Assembly (NCBI GenBank): GCA_013375455.1
Contig: JABXJT010000026.1
Span: 1 to 56,760 of the forward strand
Direction: 5' to 3'
Length of the DNA: 56,760 bases
DNA from: Candidatus Helarchaeota archaeon
GTDB lineage: Archaea > Asgardarchaeota > Lokiarchaeia > Helarchaeales > HEL-GB-A
Positions 27,158 to 36,145 of the stretch are shown here, piece after piece. A program made the position numbers and the translations under genes. How positions within the stretch are numbered: the stretch's first letter is position 1; the number at the start of each line of letters is the position of its first letter. Under the pieces are notes generated by a model that was given only the letters and a program-made list of their open reading frames with translations, did no database searches and was not told where the DNA came from.

Positions 27158-28006
27158 TTGATCAGGGAAGCAATGTATTCGGGAAGTTGGTATAAAGGGT
27201 CAGAATCCGCGTTGAAAGATTCTCTAAAGAAATTTTTTGAAAAGGATAAGCGAGGCCCACAAAAGAGCCCTGAGGTGAATTCAAATGGACCTCGAAACAT
27301 CGTGGCAATCGTGAGTCCCCATGCTGGATACGTGTATTCAGGGGCGATTGCTGCGCATGCATACGCCGATCTGGCATCTGATGGAAAGCCTGATTTATTC
27401 ATCGTAGTTGGCATCGATCATCGGGGATATGGGGCAGCTCCCGCCTCAATCCAAACTGAAGGTGGTTGGAAAACGCCTTTAGGCACTGCCAAAATTAATA
27501 CCGAAACGGCAAAGAAGATTTTGGCAAATTCTGATCGAATTTCAGACTCAGCCAGAGCACATAGTATGGAACATTCACTTGAACTGCAAGTTCCTTTCCT
27601 ACAATATGTATACGGGGACATTTCATTCATCCCCATAATGCTTTCGACCGGCTCGCTGGCTGCGTTTCAAGCCATAGGAAAAGCCATTGCCGATGCGACG
27701 AAAGAAACGAACGTTGTATTAATTGCATCAACTGATTTCACACATTTTGAACCTGCAGATTCAGCGAAATCGCAAGATCAAAAGGCAATTGATGCTATTC
27801 TGAAGTTAGATGAAGAATTACTGTATGATACAGTAAAAAAGAATGGAATTTCCATGTGTGGCTATGGTTCAACTTCAACAGTTATAAAAGCCGCACGTGA
27901 ACTAGGAGCAAAAGAAGCAATCTTATTAAAATATGGGAATTCAGGCGAAGTTAGCGGCGATTATAACTCTGTTGTTGGATATGGATCTTTGAAAATAACG
28001 AAGTAA
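27158..28006 (+). CDS. MEMO1 family protein (AmmeMemoRadiSam system protein B)
   Basis: A 282-residue MEMO-family protein with SPHAGYVYSG, VVGIDHRGYG, MEHSLELQVPFLQ, STDFTHFE and MCGYG, which place the metal-site His residues and the conserved Cys. Human MEMO1 binds copper and redox-active metals; the archaeal role is not settled. In many genomes it is linked to AMMECR1 and a radical SAM gene; neither is adjacent here. TTG start with GGAG seven bases upstream. Confidence 0.93.
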   Translation: MIREAMYSGSWYKGSESALKDSLKKFFEKDKRGPQKSPEVNSNGPRNIVAIVSPHAGYVYSGAIAAHAYADLASDGKPDLFIVVGIDHRGYGAAPASIQTEGGWKTPLGTAKINTETAKKILANSDRISDSARAHSMEHSLELQVPFLQYVYGDISFIPIMLSTGSLAAFQAIGKAIADATKETNVVLIASTDFTHFEPADSAKSQDQKAIDAILKLDEELLYDTVKKNGISMCGYGSTSTVIKAARELGAKEAILLKYGNSGEVSGDYNSVVGYGSLKITK

Positions 28007-28096
28007 CATTTTCTCTTCGTTGTTATAAAAAAACTAAATAAACCCCTACACATTTTTTAAATAAGATGATTTTCCTAAAATAGGTGAAGATTCTCT

Positions 28097-29482
28097 ATGG
28101 TTTTGCGATTTCACTCAACGAATTATAATACGCCAAAGGTGGATTTTAAGACAGCATTATTAACAGGTCTAGCCCTAGATGAGGGGTTATATACTGCTGA
28201 TGAATATCCCCAATTCCAAGAAAAAGAATTACTTGAATTGTCCGAGTTAAATTATCAGGAATTGGGTTACGCGATTTTATCAAAGCTGATTGGCGATCAG
28301 CTACCTGTTAATGTGTTAAAGAATATAACGAAGGATGCTTATAACTTTCCCGTTCCAATAGAACAAGTTTACAGAAATTGGTACGTTTTACGACTAGATA
28401 AAGGTCCTACGGCGTCTTTTAAAGATTTTGCTGCGAGAACAATGGCAAGATTAATGCAGTATTTCACAACGCAAGATAACCGCGAATTATTAATCCTCAC
28501 CGCTACATCTGGGGATACTGGAGGTGCGGTTGCATCAGCCTTTTATGGGATGGATAACATAAAGGTTGTAGTTCTATTTCCGATAGATGAGGTATCGGAT
28601 AGACAACGCAAGCAAATGACGACCCTTGGTAAAAACGTGACCGCGGTGGCGATCAAGGGTAAGTTCGACGATTGTCAGGCACTTGTAAAAAGAGCCTTCG
28701 CTGATCCCGATTTAAAGGAGTTAAACTTGTCATCTGCGAACTCCATCAACGTGGGAAGGTTGTTACCTCAAAGTATTTATTATTTTTGGGCATTTTTCCG
28801 AGTGAACGAGCAAAAAATTAAAGAAGGATCCTATGACCAGATCATTATTTCAATACCTTCTGGAAACTTTGGAAATTTAATGGGGGGTTTTATCGCAAAA
28901 CATATGGGATTACCGGTCAAAAAATTCATCGCAGCCGTGAATGAAAATGATGCAGTGCCGGTTTTTTTGAGAACAGGCAAATATGAAAAAGTTATACCTT
29001 CTCGAAAATGTTTAAGTAATGCTATGAATGTAGGTCATCCATCAAATCTGGCCAGAATCGTTGATCTTTTCGGAGGAGTTATGGATCAAGATGGAAACAT
29101 TCCTAGGATGCCACACTTAAATTGGCTGAGGCGAGATTTAGACAGTTTTAGCATAAGTGACGATGAAACAAAAGAAATAATTGCATATGTTTACGAGAAA
29201 TACGATTATGTCCTTGAACCACACGGCGCAGTTGGTTGGGGTGGTCTGATGAAGTATTTAGATAAAAACAGAACAAAACTTCCCTGTATCACTTTTGAAA
29301 CTGCCGATCCCGCAAAATTTCCTGATGAAATCCAAAAGATCTTAGGGATCAATCCAACTATGCCTTCAACCTTAAAAGAAATGCAAGAAAAGGATGAGAG
29401 TTATGTACATTTAGAAGGAGATTTTGAATCCTTCAAGAAGTTTTTAAATGAGCAATTCTCCAAAGAAATAATAGCTCAATGA
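28097..29482 (+). CDS. thrC: threonine synthase
   Basis: A 461-residue PLP enzyme of the longer (E. coli/yeast-type) threonine synthase group: family start FHSTNYNTPKVDFKTALLTG, LDEGLY, Schiff-base lysine in TASFKDFAAR, phosphate-binding SGNFGN and TSGDTGGA. It converts O-phosphohomoserine to threonine. AGGTGA lies eight bases before the ATG. The next gene, 66 bases downstream on the same strand, is a phosphoglycerate-mutase-family protein that could supply the substrate. Confidence 0.95.
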   Translation: MVLRFHSTNYNTPKVDFKTALLTGLALDEGLYTADEYPQFQEKELLELSELNYQELGYAILSKLIGDQLPVNVLKNITKDAYNFPVPIEQVYRNWYVLRLDKGPTASFKDFAARTMARLMQYFTTQDNRELLILTATSGDTGGAVASAFYGMDNIKVVVLFPIDEVSDRQRKQMTTLGKNVTAVAIKGKFDDCQALVKRAFADPDLKELNLSSANSINVGRLLPQSIYYFWAFFRVNEQKIKEGSYDQIIISIPSGNFGNLMGGFIAKHMGLPVKKFIAAVNENDAVPVFLRTGKYEKVIPSRKCLSNAMNVGHPSNLARIVDLFGGVMDQDGNIPRMPHLNWLRRDLDSFSISDDETKEIIAYVYEKYDYVLEPHGAVGWGGLMKYLDKNRTKLPCITFETADPAKFPDEIQKILGINPTMPSTLKEMQEKDESYVHLEGDFESFKKFLNEQFSKEIIAQ

Positions 29483-29548
29483 AAGAAATTTATTCCCAGC
29501 AGAAATGAACAGAATTTCGTTAGCTTGGAAAAATAATGAGGTAATTTA

Positions 29549-30787
29549 TTGCCAGCAATAATGATAGTAATCGATGGGATCGCCGATAGACCGTTAAAAC
29601 AATTGAGTGGGAAAACTATTTTAGAAGTTGCGACTATTCCTAATTTAAACAATGTTGCAAAAAATAGCATACTCGGTATTTTTGATCCCTTGAATGCCCC
29701 GGGGCGCCGAGCAGGTTCTGACACTGCCCATCTTTCCATTTTAGGATATGATCCCTATAAAATTTACACGGGGCGAGGGCCAATAGAAGTAGCGGGTACA
29801 GGAATTAAGTTAGAAGAGGGTGATGTATCGCTCCGTTGTAACTATTGTACGGTAGATGAGAATCTGATTCTCTTGAATCGGACGGCAGACTACATCCGTG
29901 AGGGAATTGATGAATTGGAGAAGGCATTAAATGAAAAAATTACTCTTTCAGATCCAGATATCCAATTTACATTCAGGAATGGGGCTGATTACCGGTGCGT
30001 GTTACATTTTCGTGGTCCGGGACTTTCTGCAAATGTTAGCGATACAGACCCTTGGAAAGAAGGAGCAGAAGTTTTGGAATCTCATTCATTAGATGGAAAA
30101 TCCGAGTCAATTAAAACAAGCAAGTTGATAAACGAATTCGTTCTCAAATCTTATGAGGTTTTAAATGAACATCCAGTGAATCAAAAGCGAAGGAAGGACG
30201 GCAAGCCACCAGGTAACTTAATTATGCCTCGAGGGGCAGGAGAAACCCCAAACTTCGAAAATTTTTATGAGAAATGGCAATTAAAAGGAGCTGTTATTGC
30301 GGGGATTAGTCTTATTAAGGGAATTGGAGCGCTTGTAGGTATAGATATCGTAGATGTACCTGGCGCCACCGGCTATATCGATTCAGATTTTATGGCTAAA
30401 GGGCAAAAGGCAATAGAGATTTTACCGAATTATGATTTTATTTTAGTTCACCTTGAGGGAACTGATGAAGTGGCTCATGATAAAATGCTGAAAGAAGAAA
30501 TTGAAACCCTAGAGCGAATTGATACGATGATTGGGTGGATCTATAATCATTTGCCCGAGGAAACGTTTCTCATAATCTTGTCTGATCATACTGTGAGTAC
30601 CGAATTAGGGAAACACACCGCTGACCCACCACCAATAATGATCACTGGTCCTGGGATTTTCAAAGATGATGCGAATTTGTTCACGGAGCGGGAAGCCAGG
30701 AAGGGGATGCTCCACCGAATCCGGGGAAATGATATCATTCCCATTCTCTTAGATTATATGGATAAAGCTAAGAAATTCGGGGCGTAA
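29549..30787 (+). CDS. aPGAM-family enzyme, copy 2; possible homoserine kinase
   Basis: A 412-residue relative of archaeal cofactor-independent phosphoglycerate mutase. Metal and nucleophile motifs are intact: MIVIDGIAD, AGSDTAHLSILGYDP, TDEVAHD and SDHTVS, and so is HPVNQKRRKDGKPP. The position that reads DRRAGR in aPGAMs reads NRTADY here, in a region likely to shape substrate binding. A subgroup of this family is proposed to be homoserine kinase because it lies beside threonine genes, and this copy follows thrC directly. Either function is possible; the context favours the kinase. TTG start with GAGGT six bases upstream. Confidence 0.8.
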   Translation: MPAIMIVIDGIADRPLKQLSGKTILEVATIPNLNNVAKNSILGIFDPLNAPGRRAGSDTAHLSILGYDPYKIYTGRGPIEVAGTGIKLEEGDVSLRCNYCTVDENLILLNRTADYIREGIDELEKALNEKITLSDPDIQFTFRNGADYRCVLHFRGPGLSANVSDTDPWKEGAEVLESHSLDGKSESIKTSKLINEFVLKSYEVLNEHPVNQKRRKDGKPPGNLIMPRGAGETPNFENFYEKWQLKGAVIAGISLIKGIGALVGIDIVDVPGATGYIDSDFMAKGQKAIEILPNYDFILVHLEGTDEVAHDKMLKEEIETLERIDTMIGWIYNHLPEETFLIILSDHTVSTELGKHTADPPPIMITGPGIFKDDANLFTEREARKGMLHRIRGNDIIPILLDYMDKAKKFGA

Positions 30788-30819
30788 TCAAGGCCTACTT
30801 TTTAAAATAGAAGAGAAAA

Positions 30820-31461
30820 TCACATTGCTATTAAATTGACAATGAAAAGAATGACAGTGACGACTACGCCTGCCAGAATGACCTTGATGCCCATTATTAA
30901 TACATTTTCTTTTGAAACTCTTCCTAGAAACATTCCTAGGAGAAAAAGGATCCCGAGATTCATTCCAATTGAAATGTAAAATAGAACAACGAAATCACCA
31001 CCAGCCAATCCGAAGAAGAAAGGAAGTATTCCAACAACTGCCGCTAGAGCCGGAGATATTCCGTCAACGACGGCTGAAAGGATGACTGCAAATCTAGTGG
31101 CCCTTGCTATCACGGAATCGGATAAATCAGTCATCATTGACCGTTCTAATTGCTGCAATTCGCGTTTTCTTTCTGCACGTTCCGCTAAATAGGCGCCCCA
31201 AATGCCTGAAATCCCCATTGCTAATGCGGTTGCCAAAACCGTAATCACAAGGATTCTGACATCGTCTGATGTAGATGCTCCCGCCAGAAAAAATCCGATG
31301 ATGATACCAAGCGTGGTTAATGCACCATCGAACGCATTCATTACGAAATATCTTCTGGCAATTTCACCCACTTCTGTAAGCTCAGCATACTTTTTGAGTT
31401 TATCTCGAAATTTTTTGATTTTATGAATAATTCCATGGTTATTCTTTTTATTTTCACTCAT
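30820..31461 (-). CDS. VIT1/CCC1-family Fe/Mn transporter-like protein
   Basis: A 213-residue membrane protein with about five helices. The stretch RRYFVMNAFDGALTTLGIIIGFFL matches the first helix of VIT1/CCC1 transporters, including the Asp used in transport, and a charged ERAERKRELQQLER segment follows the second helix, where the family has its cytosolic metal-binding domain (much shorter here). It likely moves ferrous iron or manganese. It is convergent with the aPGAM-like gene. Confidence 0.82.
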   Translation of the reverse strand: MSENKKNNHGIIHKIKKFRDKLKKYAELTEVGEIARRYFVMNAFDGALTTLGIIIGFFLAGASTSDDVRILVITVLATALAMGISGIWGAYLAERAERKRELQQLERSMMTDLSDSVIARATRFAVILSAVVDGISPALAAVVGILPFFFGLAGGDFVVLFYISIGMNLGILFLLGMFLGRVSKENVLIMGIKVILAGVVVTVILFIVNLIAM

Positions 31462-31554
31462 ATGGCGACTACGTCTCCATAAAAATCACTAAAAGATTTG
31501 ACACAAATTCGTTACCTTGTATCATATTGGACTAAAATCCCTTATTAAGTAAAA

Positions 31555-32328
31555 TTAAAGAAAGAGTTGAACTATTAAACTATCTGCTTTGGCTTCCTTG
31601 ATCCGCTCCCAATCATTCTTCAGAAGGGGATAAATAAATTCATGCACCCGCTGCAAATAGGTAGTTCTATTCATACTCTTTTGCAAGATCGAGACAAAAT
31701 TTTCCAAGATACTATTAAGATTTTCTTTAATTGAGGTTTCGTCGAGTTGTGCAAGCAGCATCATATCTGCCGTACCTTCCTCGAAAGCCATCTTCGAAAT
31801 ATCTAATTCTTCGCCGGCTGCCAAATTCAGTTGAGCAAATTCGGGAAATTTTGCCAAGGCTTGCAAGAGATTTTGATATACATCTATCAAATCCATCATG
31901 TAGGCGGATTTGGCCACTTTTTTTGCCATTTCCCATTGTTGGACTAGCATATCAAGCGTTTCTTCAAAAGCTCTAAACGTGGTTACATTTCCATCCCAAT
32001 TTAGCTTATCAAATCCTTCTTCTTCAGGAATACTAAAAACTTCACTAAAAGAAGCCTTAATGACATTTAGCTGTTCGTGCAGCATCGTTGCACTATCTGC
32101 TTTATCCGCAGCCCCGATATATAATAAACCCCTATCATCTGCATATACAAATCTATTGCCATACATGTCTATATTATCTACGCCTTTGTCCTCCAATTCG
32201 GCTTGAGCGAATCCATAGAGTGCGCTGAGGAAGCCAGAGATTAAGGACTCGTCTATCGTAAACTCATAAGATTTCGAAAAAATAGCACGACCCGATTTTT
32301 TCTCGATAATATATATCGTGTGTAACAT
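31555..32328 (-). CDS. longin-like protein with helical C-terminus
   Basis: About 257 residues. The first 75 residues repeat the layout of the longin-like protein at 1886: a strand with YIIEKKSGRAIFSKSY, a helix FLSALYGFAQAELED and strands GNRFVYADDRGLLYIGAA. The remainder is almost all helix. ATG 32328 has GGAG five bases upstream. Such proteins in Asgard archaea are candidates for small-GTPase regulation; no GTPase gene is adjacent here, so the partner is unknown. Confidence 0.6.
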   Translation of the reverse strand: MLHTIYIIEKKSGRAIFSKSYEFTIDESLISGFLSALYGFAQAELEDKGVDNIDMYGNRFVYADDRGLLYIGAADKADSATMLHEQLNVIKASFSEVFSIPEEEGFDKLNWDGNVTTFRAFEETLDMLVQQWEMAKKVAKSAYMMDLIDVYQNLLQALAKFPEFAQLNLAAGEELDISKMAFEEGTADMMLLAQLDETSIKENLNSILENFVSILQKSMNRTTYLQRVHEFIYPLLKNDWERIKEAKADSLIVQLFL

Positions 32329-32450
32329 GCGCACTCCTTTTGAAGGAACCTATACATTAAATTGATTTGTAATCCTTTATTAAACTTTGCACTTTCTATT
32401 TTCCTGAAAAATTGTAAATATCCGCTAATTTACAGAGAAGAAATCTGCTC

Positions 32451-33392
32451 TTACCGAGTTTCGTACAAATTATCGACTTTTTTGACTCGTTTATTTTTCT
32501 TTAATCGTTCCAAATGTTTTAATAATGTAACTTGTTCCCAGGCATATACCCAAGGATCTGTAATATATTTAGGTCCGCCGTAAATCATCCCTAATTTAGT
32601 GAGAGCCTCAATTGTCATGGATCCCGATTCCAGAGCTGATAATATTTTCGTATCGCGCTTATCAATTTTCTTCAAATATTTTTCTAACTGCGTTTCAAAA
32701 TCAGCGTGGGAGAAGGTGCCCATTTCATGGCCTGTAGCATAATATTTAAGTTCGAGGTCAGCAACTTTTCGAGAGGATGCAGTGAATTCATCAATGTCTG
32801 AGTCAGTACCACCGTACCAGGGGCCGAATGGAGTTAAATCGATATCGCCAGTACAAATCAATTCCTCACCTGGGAATAAAACGCAACAAAAGCCACTAGA
32901 ATGTCCAGGAGTATGTATGAATTTGAATTCGGTATCGCCGCATTGCCAAGTTTCATCGTAAGCATATGTTCCATCTAATCTGCAGGTGGATAAATACCAT
33001 GCATGATTGCGTGAGGGAGAAAATGGGGTTTTTTTAGCATTTATTTGTCGTGTATAGTGCAACCAATCATCAATGGCTCTTTGGCCGTGCACCTGATAAA
33101 TTCCCACGCGTTTCAGAATATTGGATGGGTCAATAAAGCATTCAGCCTCTATTTTATTGAGGAAAATTTTCGACCGGTAAAATAAGTAGTTGTAATGGAT
33201 GTGATCGTAGTGATAATGGGTATTAAAGAGGTAGTTTATTCTATTTTTTCGTATTATATCTAAAAGAATTTCGCGACCTGAACCTGGATCAATTACGGCT
33301 TTTATTTTATCATCAATAAAAACAGCACGACAATAAGGAAATTTTGAATCAAATTTTCCACTGATAATTTTAATATTACCAAATTGTTCCAT
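32451..33392 (-). CDS. metallo-beta-lactamase-fold hydrolase
   Basis: A 313-residue MBL-fold protein. Metal motifs: HYHYDH (residues about 56-61), the His in TPGHSSG, the bridging Asp in CTGDIDL and the last His in ATGHEMG. A C-terminal region of about 80 residues, ending KKNKRVKKVDNL, has the look of a winged helix (SALESGSMTIEALTKLG), as in LACTB2-like hydrolases. The substrate is unknown. It is the last ordinary gene before the accessory region. Confidence 0.88.
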   Translation of the reverse strand: MEQFGNIKIISGKFDSKFPYCRAVFIDDKIKAVIDPGSGREILLDIIRKNRINYLFNTHYHYDHIHYNYLFYRSKIFLNKIEAECFIDPSNILKRVGIYQVHGQRAIDDWLHYTRQINAKKTPFSPSRNHAWYLSTCRLDGTYAYDETWQCGDTEFKFIHTPGHSSGFCCVLFPGEELICTGDIDLTPFGPWYGGTDSDIDEFTASSRKVADLELKYYATGHEMGTFSHADFETQLEKYLKKIDKRDTKILSALESGSMTIEALTKLGMIYGGPKYITDPWVYAWEQVTLLKHLERLKKNKRVKKVDNLYETR

Positions 33393-33663
33393 TAGGTAAA
33401 AAGCCTCAAATAAATATATGATGAAACCAAGATAACCATTAATTTTATTTTTACTGAAGACTTTGGTTATTGATTCCCCCTGTAATTTATATTAAATCAG
33501 AATTAATTTTCCTTTGAGGTATCTTTCGGTCCTTCTTGATTATCTGTTTCATGCTATTCCTTCAAAGGAGCAAACTTATAATTTTCTTGACACCCTCCAC
33601 TTCATTACTCCTCTTTCAATAGTACAAAAATGGCATTTAACAGAGATCATTTTAAATTTGAAG

Positions 33664-33804
33664 TCATCGGTCTAATGTAATCTTCCCGTCTGGTTCTTGA
33701 TAGAACCCTACAACATTCCCCGACTCAATTTTCAATACATCCCTTACTTCTTTCGGTAATGTGATTTGATTAGCAGTACTTGTTTTTTTATCTATACTAG
33801 ACAA
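33664..33804 (-). CDS. AbrB/MazE-type antitoxin-like DNA-binding protein
   Basis: A 46-residue swapped-hairpin protein: SSIDKKTSTANQITLPKEV then RDVLKIESGNVVGFY and the closing strand KITLDR, close to the AbrB/SpoVT consensus. The TTG at 33804 is preferred because GGAGG lies directly upstream and because the frame further 5' does not look like protein; a start at 33915 would give 83 residues. AbrB antitoxins normally sit beside a toxin; none is recognisable here, so this may be an orphan or remnant. Confidence 0.65.
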   Translation of the reverse strand: MSSIDKKTSTANQITLPKEVRDVLKIESGNVVGFYQEPDGKITLDR

Positions 33805-34487
33805 TGCCCTCCAAAACATCCCAATAATCGTCCAAACTCGCGCAACCGCGTATGAACGCAATGTCTGAACTGATTTTTGGGTGTTTCGAGGACCAGACAA
33901 GTCATAACATCTCAACAGGTGGTTGGTAAGTTCTTAAAACTCCTCAATGACAGCGAAGGCAGTAGACCCGTTACCGATGAGCGAAATAATTCCAGTTTAA
34001 ACTCGATGATCACCTCAATAAGTTAATTCTATATAACTTTCTTTTTCACGGTCATATATAAACTCCTGGACTTTAATTGATTATGGGTAATTAGACCATT
34101 TAACTAAAGAGGAATAGAGGGAAGATATTGGTACGGTGGAGTATTAGAATTACCATTTAGGAATTTCTTTCTAATTTCATTATTCCTTCCTTTAAATTGG
34201 ATTTTAACCTTAAAGATGTATCATCAAAAAATCTTAGTGACGAATCTTCTACACTGGATGATTATTAACTCCGTTCCGTTCGAGCCGTTAATAATTTAAC
34301 CTTTTTTTCTCAGCTTTTTTGATCTAGTATATTAAATTCGCTATCATCAAGGTAGGTTCTTCCTCTCATTAAATCACAAAATATTGAAATTAATGCGTTC
34401 TATAACCGATAACGCAATTCCTCATCTATGTTGCCAATTTAAATTAAAAAATTAATCTTCTTAAAAAAGCATTATTTATTAAATCCC
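33805..34487. other. about 680-bp gap at the edge of the accessory island
   Basis: I find no convincing gene. An inverted repeat TTATTAAC (34262-34269) / GTTAATAA (34287-34294) with a 17-base GC-richer loop is followed on the plus strand by a T-rich tract, resembling a terminator with no gene before it. Short minus-strand open frames, such as one near 34320-34400, may be decayed gene ends but match nothing I know. The gap separates housekeeping genes from the defence-like region. Confidence 0.45.
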
Positions 34488-35498
34488 TCAATTTTTTTTC
34501 TGAAAGAGAACTTCAGTTATCGGTTTTGTAAGCTCAATTTTTGAGTACCTGTTCCTTAATTCATCTTGCCATACCCTAACTGCTATTTGCTGGTTTTCTA
34601 ATGCGATCTTATTAGCAAATTTAATACGGGACTGTATAGGGGTAAATACCTTAATTTCTAGCGGAATGGTTCTTAAGGGGAAATTTACATCAATCTCCTG
34701 CAATTTATCAACAAATATACGCACTTTTTGTTCAATAGAATCAGCTGAAGGTGTAGTCAGAGTTACATATGCATAAATATCAATTCCAAAATTGACAAAT
34801 CTCTTCATCAGCTCGAATTGTTTATAAAAGAGAGATGGATCTGCTGTCGTGTTAAAAGAAAAGGATTCTTGGTCAAACCCTTTAAAACAACCCACTTTTC
34901 CATAATTTCTGAAAGATTGTATCGTTCCTAGTTGATTATTATTCAGAAACCGCCAGAAAAAATCGGTACTTAGGTTATCATCGGACCAGAGATAGGTCTT
35001 GTGTTCTAAACCTCTTAGGCGAAGAGCGGACATCATCCATGGAATCCATTCTGGAACCAAGTCTGGTTGTCCTCCACTTAGCACAATGACTCTTGGATGA
35101 TTAGGTTCTTGTAAATATAAATTAATAAGTTCAAAGGCTGAAAACCATCTTGAGTGATTGGGGGCCGCGGACCGAAGATCATCGGGCACAAAACAATACC
35201 AACACCGCCAGTTACATATTGCTATTTGAAACAATTGGGTTCGGATCATAGGAGTAACTGGCAGACCTAATGCTTTATATGCAGGTTCGATTGGGAGTGG
35301 GTTTTGCGGCCAACCCTCAGAGGTGAATAATTTGAAATGCCGGATTCGCCCATAACCATTACAATTTGCTGGCTCTGTTAAGTCAGATTCTTGCTCTGTA
35401 CCGTGAAAATTACTTATAAGGATTTTTTCCTGACTTAAATCAACAGCTTTTCGTCTTAAATCCTCTGAACAATGTTCCATATTGATAGATTTGACCAA
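34488..35498 (-). CDS. radical SAM protein in a DUF4186/ImmA-IrrE operon
   Basis: A 336-residue radical SAM enzyme. The cluster motif is classical C-x3-C-x2-C (CNWRCWYC) near residue 95, and LSGGQPDL further on matches the SAM-contacting GGE-type motif. The N-terminal 90 residues and C-terminal 60 are not recognised. It is the last gene of a four-gene minus-strand operon with a Zn-finger/DUF4186-like protein (28 bases upstream), an XRE-ImmA/IrrE protein and a nucleotidyltransferase-like protein. TTG start with AGAGGTT seven bases upstream. It may modify a protein, a nucleotide or nucleic acid. Confidence 0.85.
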   Translation of the reverse strand: MVKSINMEHCSEDLRRKAVDLSQEKILISNFHGTEQESDLTEPANCNGYGRIRHFKLFTSEGWPQNPLPIEPAYKALGLPVTPMIRTQLFQIAICNWRCWYCFVPDDLRSAAPNHSRWFSAFELINLYLQEPNHPRVIVLSGGQPDLVPEWIPWMMSALRLRGLEHKTYLWSDDNLSTDFFWRFLNNNQLGTIQSFRNYGKVGCFKGFDQESFSFNTTADPSLFYKQFELMKRFVNFGIDIYAYVTLTTPSADSIEQKVRIFVDKLQEIDVNFPLRTIPLEIKVFTPIQSRIKFANKIALENQQIAVRVWQDELRNRYSKIELTKPITEVLFQKKN

Positions 35499-35526
35499 TA
35501 AGATTAACCTCTCTATTAAATGATTT

Positions 35527-36141
35527 TTAGGGTGTAATCTTTCGATTACCCTCTGCTTGAGGCGATTGCATTCTATTTTCGAAATAAACCATAATTAATC
35601 CTACGAGGTATTTTATTTGTTCTTCGGTTAGGAGTTCATTCCGGTTAATTCCGTGCCATTCTTCGATACATTTTTTACAACAACTCGCAGTTGCATGTTG
35701 TGCAAAATAAATTAAGTTACCTTCGAGAGGAGTTTGCCTCCCATCCCAAGGATTATCATTAAATTTTTTGTTGACATATTTTCTAATTCGGTTCTCCACT
35801 TTCTTTTCTATTTCGGATAATTCCTTCTCTAACAGAGGTTCTAGCAACTTTTTATCGATCCTTCTTGCCCAATACCTTCGCCTAAACAATTCTTTCCTGA
35901 GAGCTTCGATTGTATATTTTACATCGTTCAAATCTCTCTCGTCGAGTCTTTCCCAATCAATAATTTTAACTCCACAGCTTGTGCAAGCTTCACTTCTATA
36001 TGACATCTCATTGGTTCGTTTCCTACCACGAAAGTTTCTAAGAAACGAGTGTAATCCTTCCTCGCACTTAGAACTCGTGCAGGTAAGTTTTCCTAAGGGT
36101 TTTGTCCGTTGCCAATCAGGTAGATTTTCTTCATCACCCAT
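35527..36141 (-). CDS. zinc-finger protein with DUF4186-like C-terminus
   Basis: A 204-residue protein. The N-terminus has Cys pairs (C-x5-C near 21-27, C-x2-C near 53-56) that may bind zinc. Residues 130-195 match DUF4186 as I remember it: NPWDGRQTP, then GNLIYFAQHATASCCKKC and EEWHGI, with clustered Cys and His likely to bind metal. In between is a charged helical segment. DUF4186 has no known activity. The gene lies between the XRE-ImmA/IrrE gene (four bases) and the radical SAM gene, so all are probably one transcript. Confidence 0.75.
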   Translation of the reverse strand: MGDEENLPDWQRTKPLGKLTCTSSKCEEGLHSFLRNFRGRKRTNEMSYRSEACTSCGVKIIDWERLDERDLNDVKYTIEALRKELFRRRYWARRIDKKLLEPLLEKELSEIEKKVENRIRKYVNKKFNDNPWDGRQTPLEGNLIYFAQHATASCCKKCIEEWHGINRNELLTEEQIKYLVGLIMVYFENRMQSPQAEGNRKITP

Positions 36142-36145
36142 TTAC

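Noticed and set aside
33916..34015. GC-richer stretch with TGATGA/GATGAG words, considered as a C/D-box RNA or tRNA-like gene
   Set aside because: The boxes are not correctly paired or spaced, there is no kink-turn partner and no cloverleaf can be drawn.
34320..34410. Short minus-strand frame with sequence like ISIFCDLMRGRTYLDD
   Set aside because: It looks slightly protein-like but is about 28 codons with an upstream stop and no start or family match; not enough to call even a fragment.
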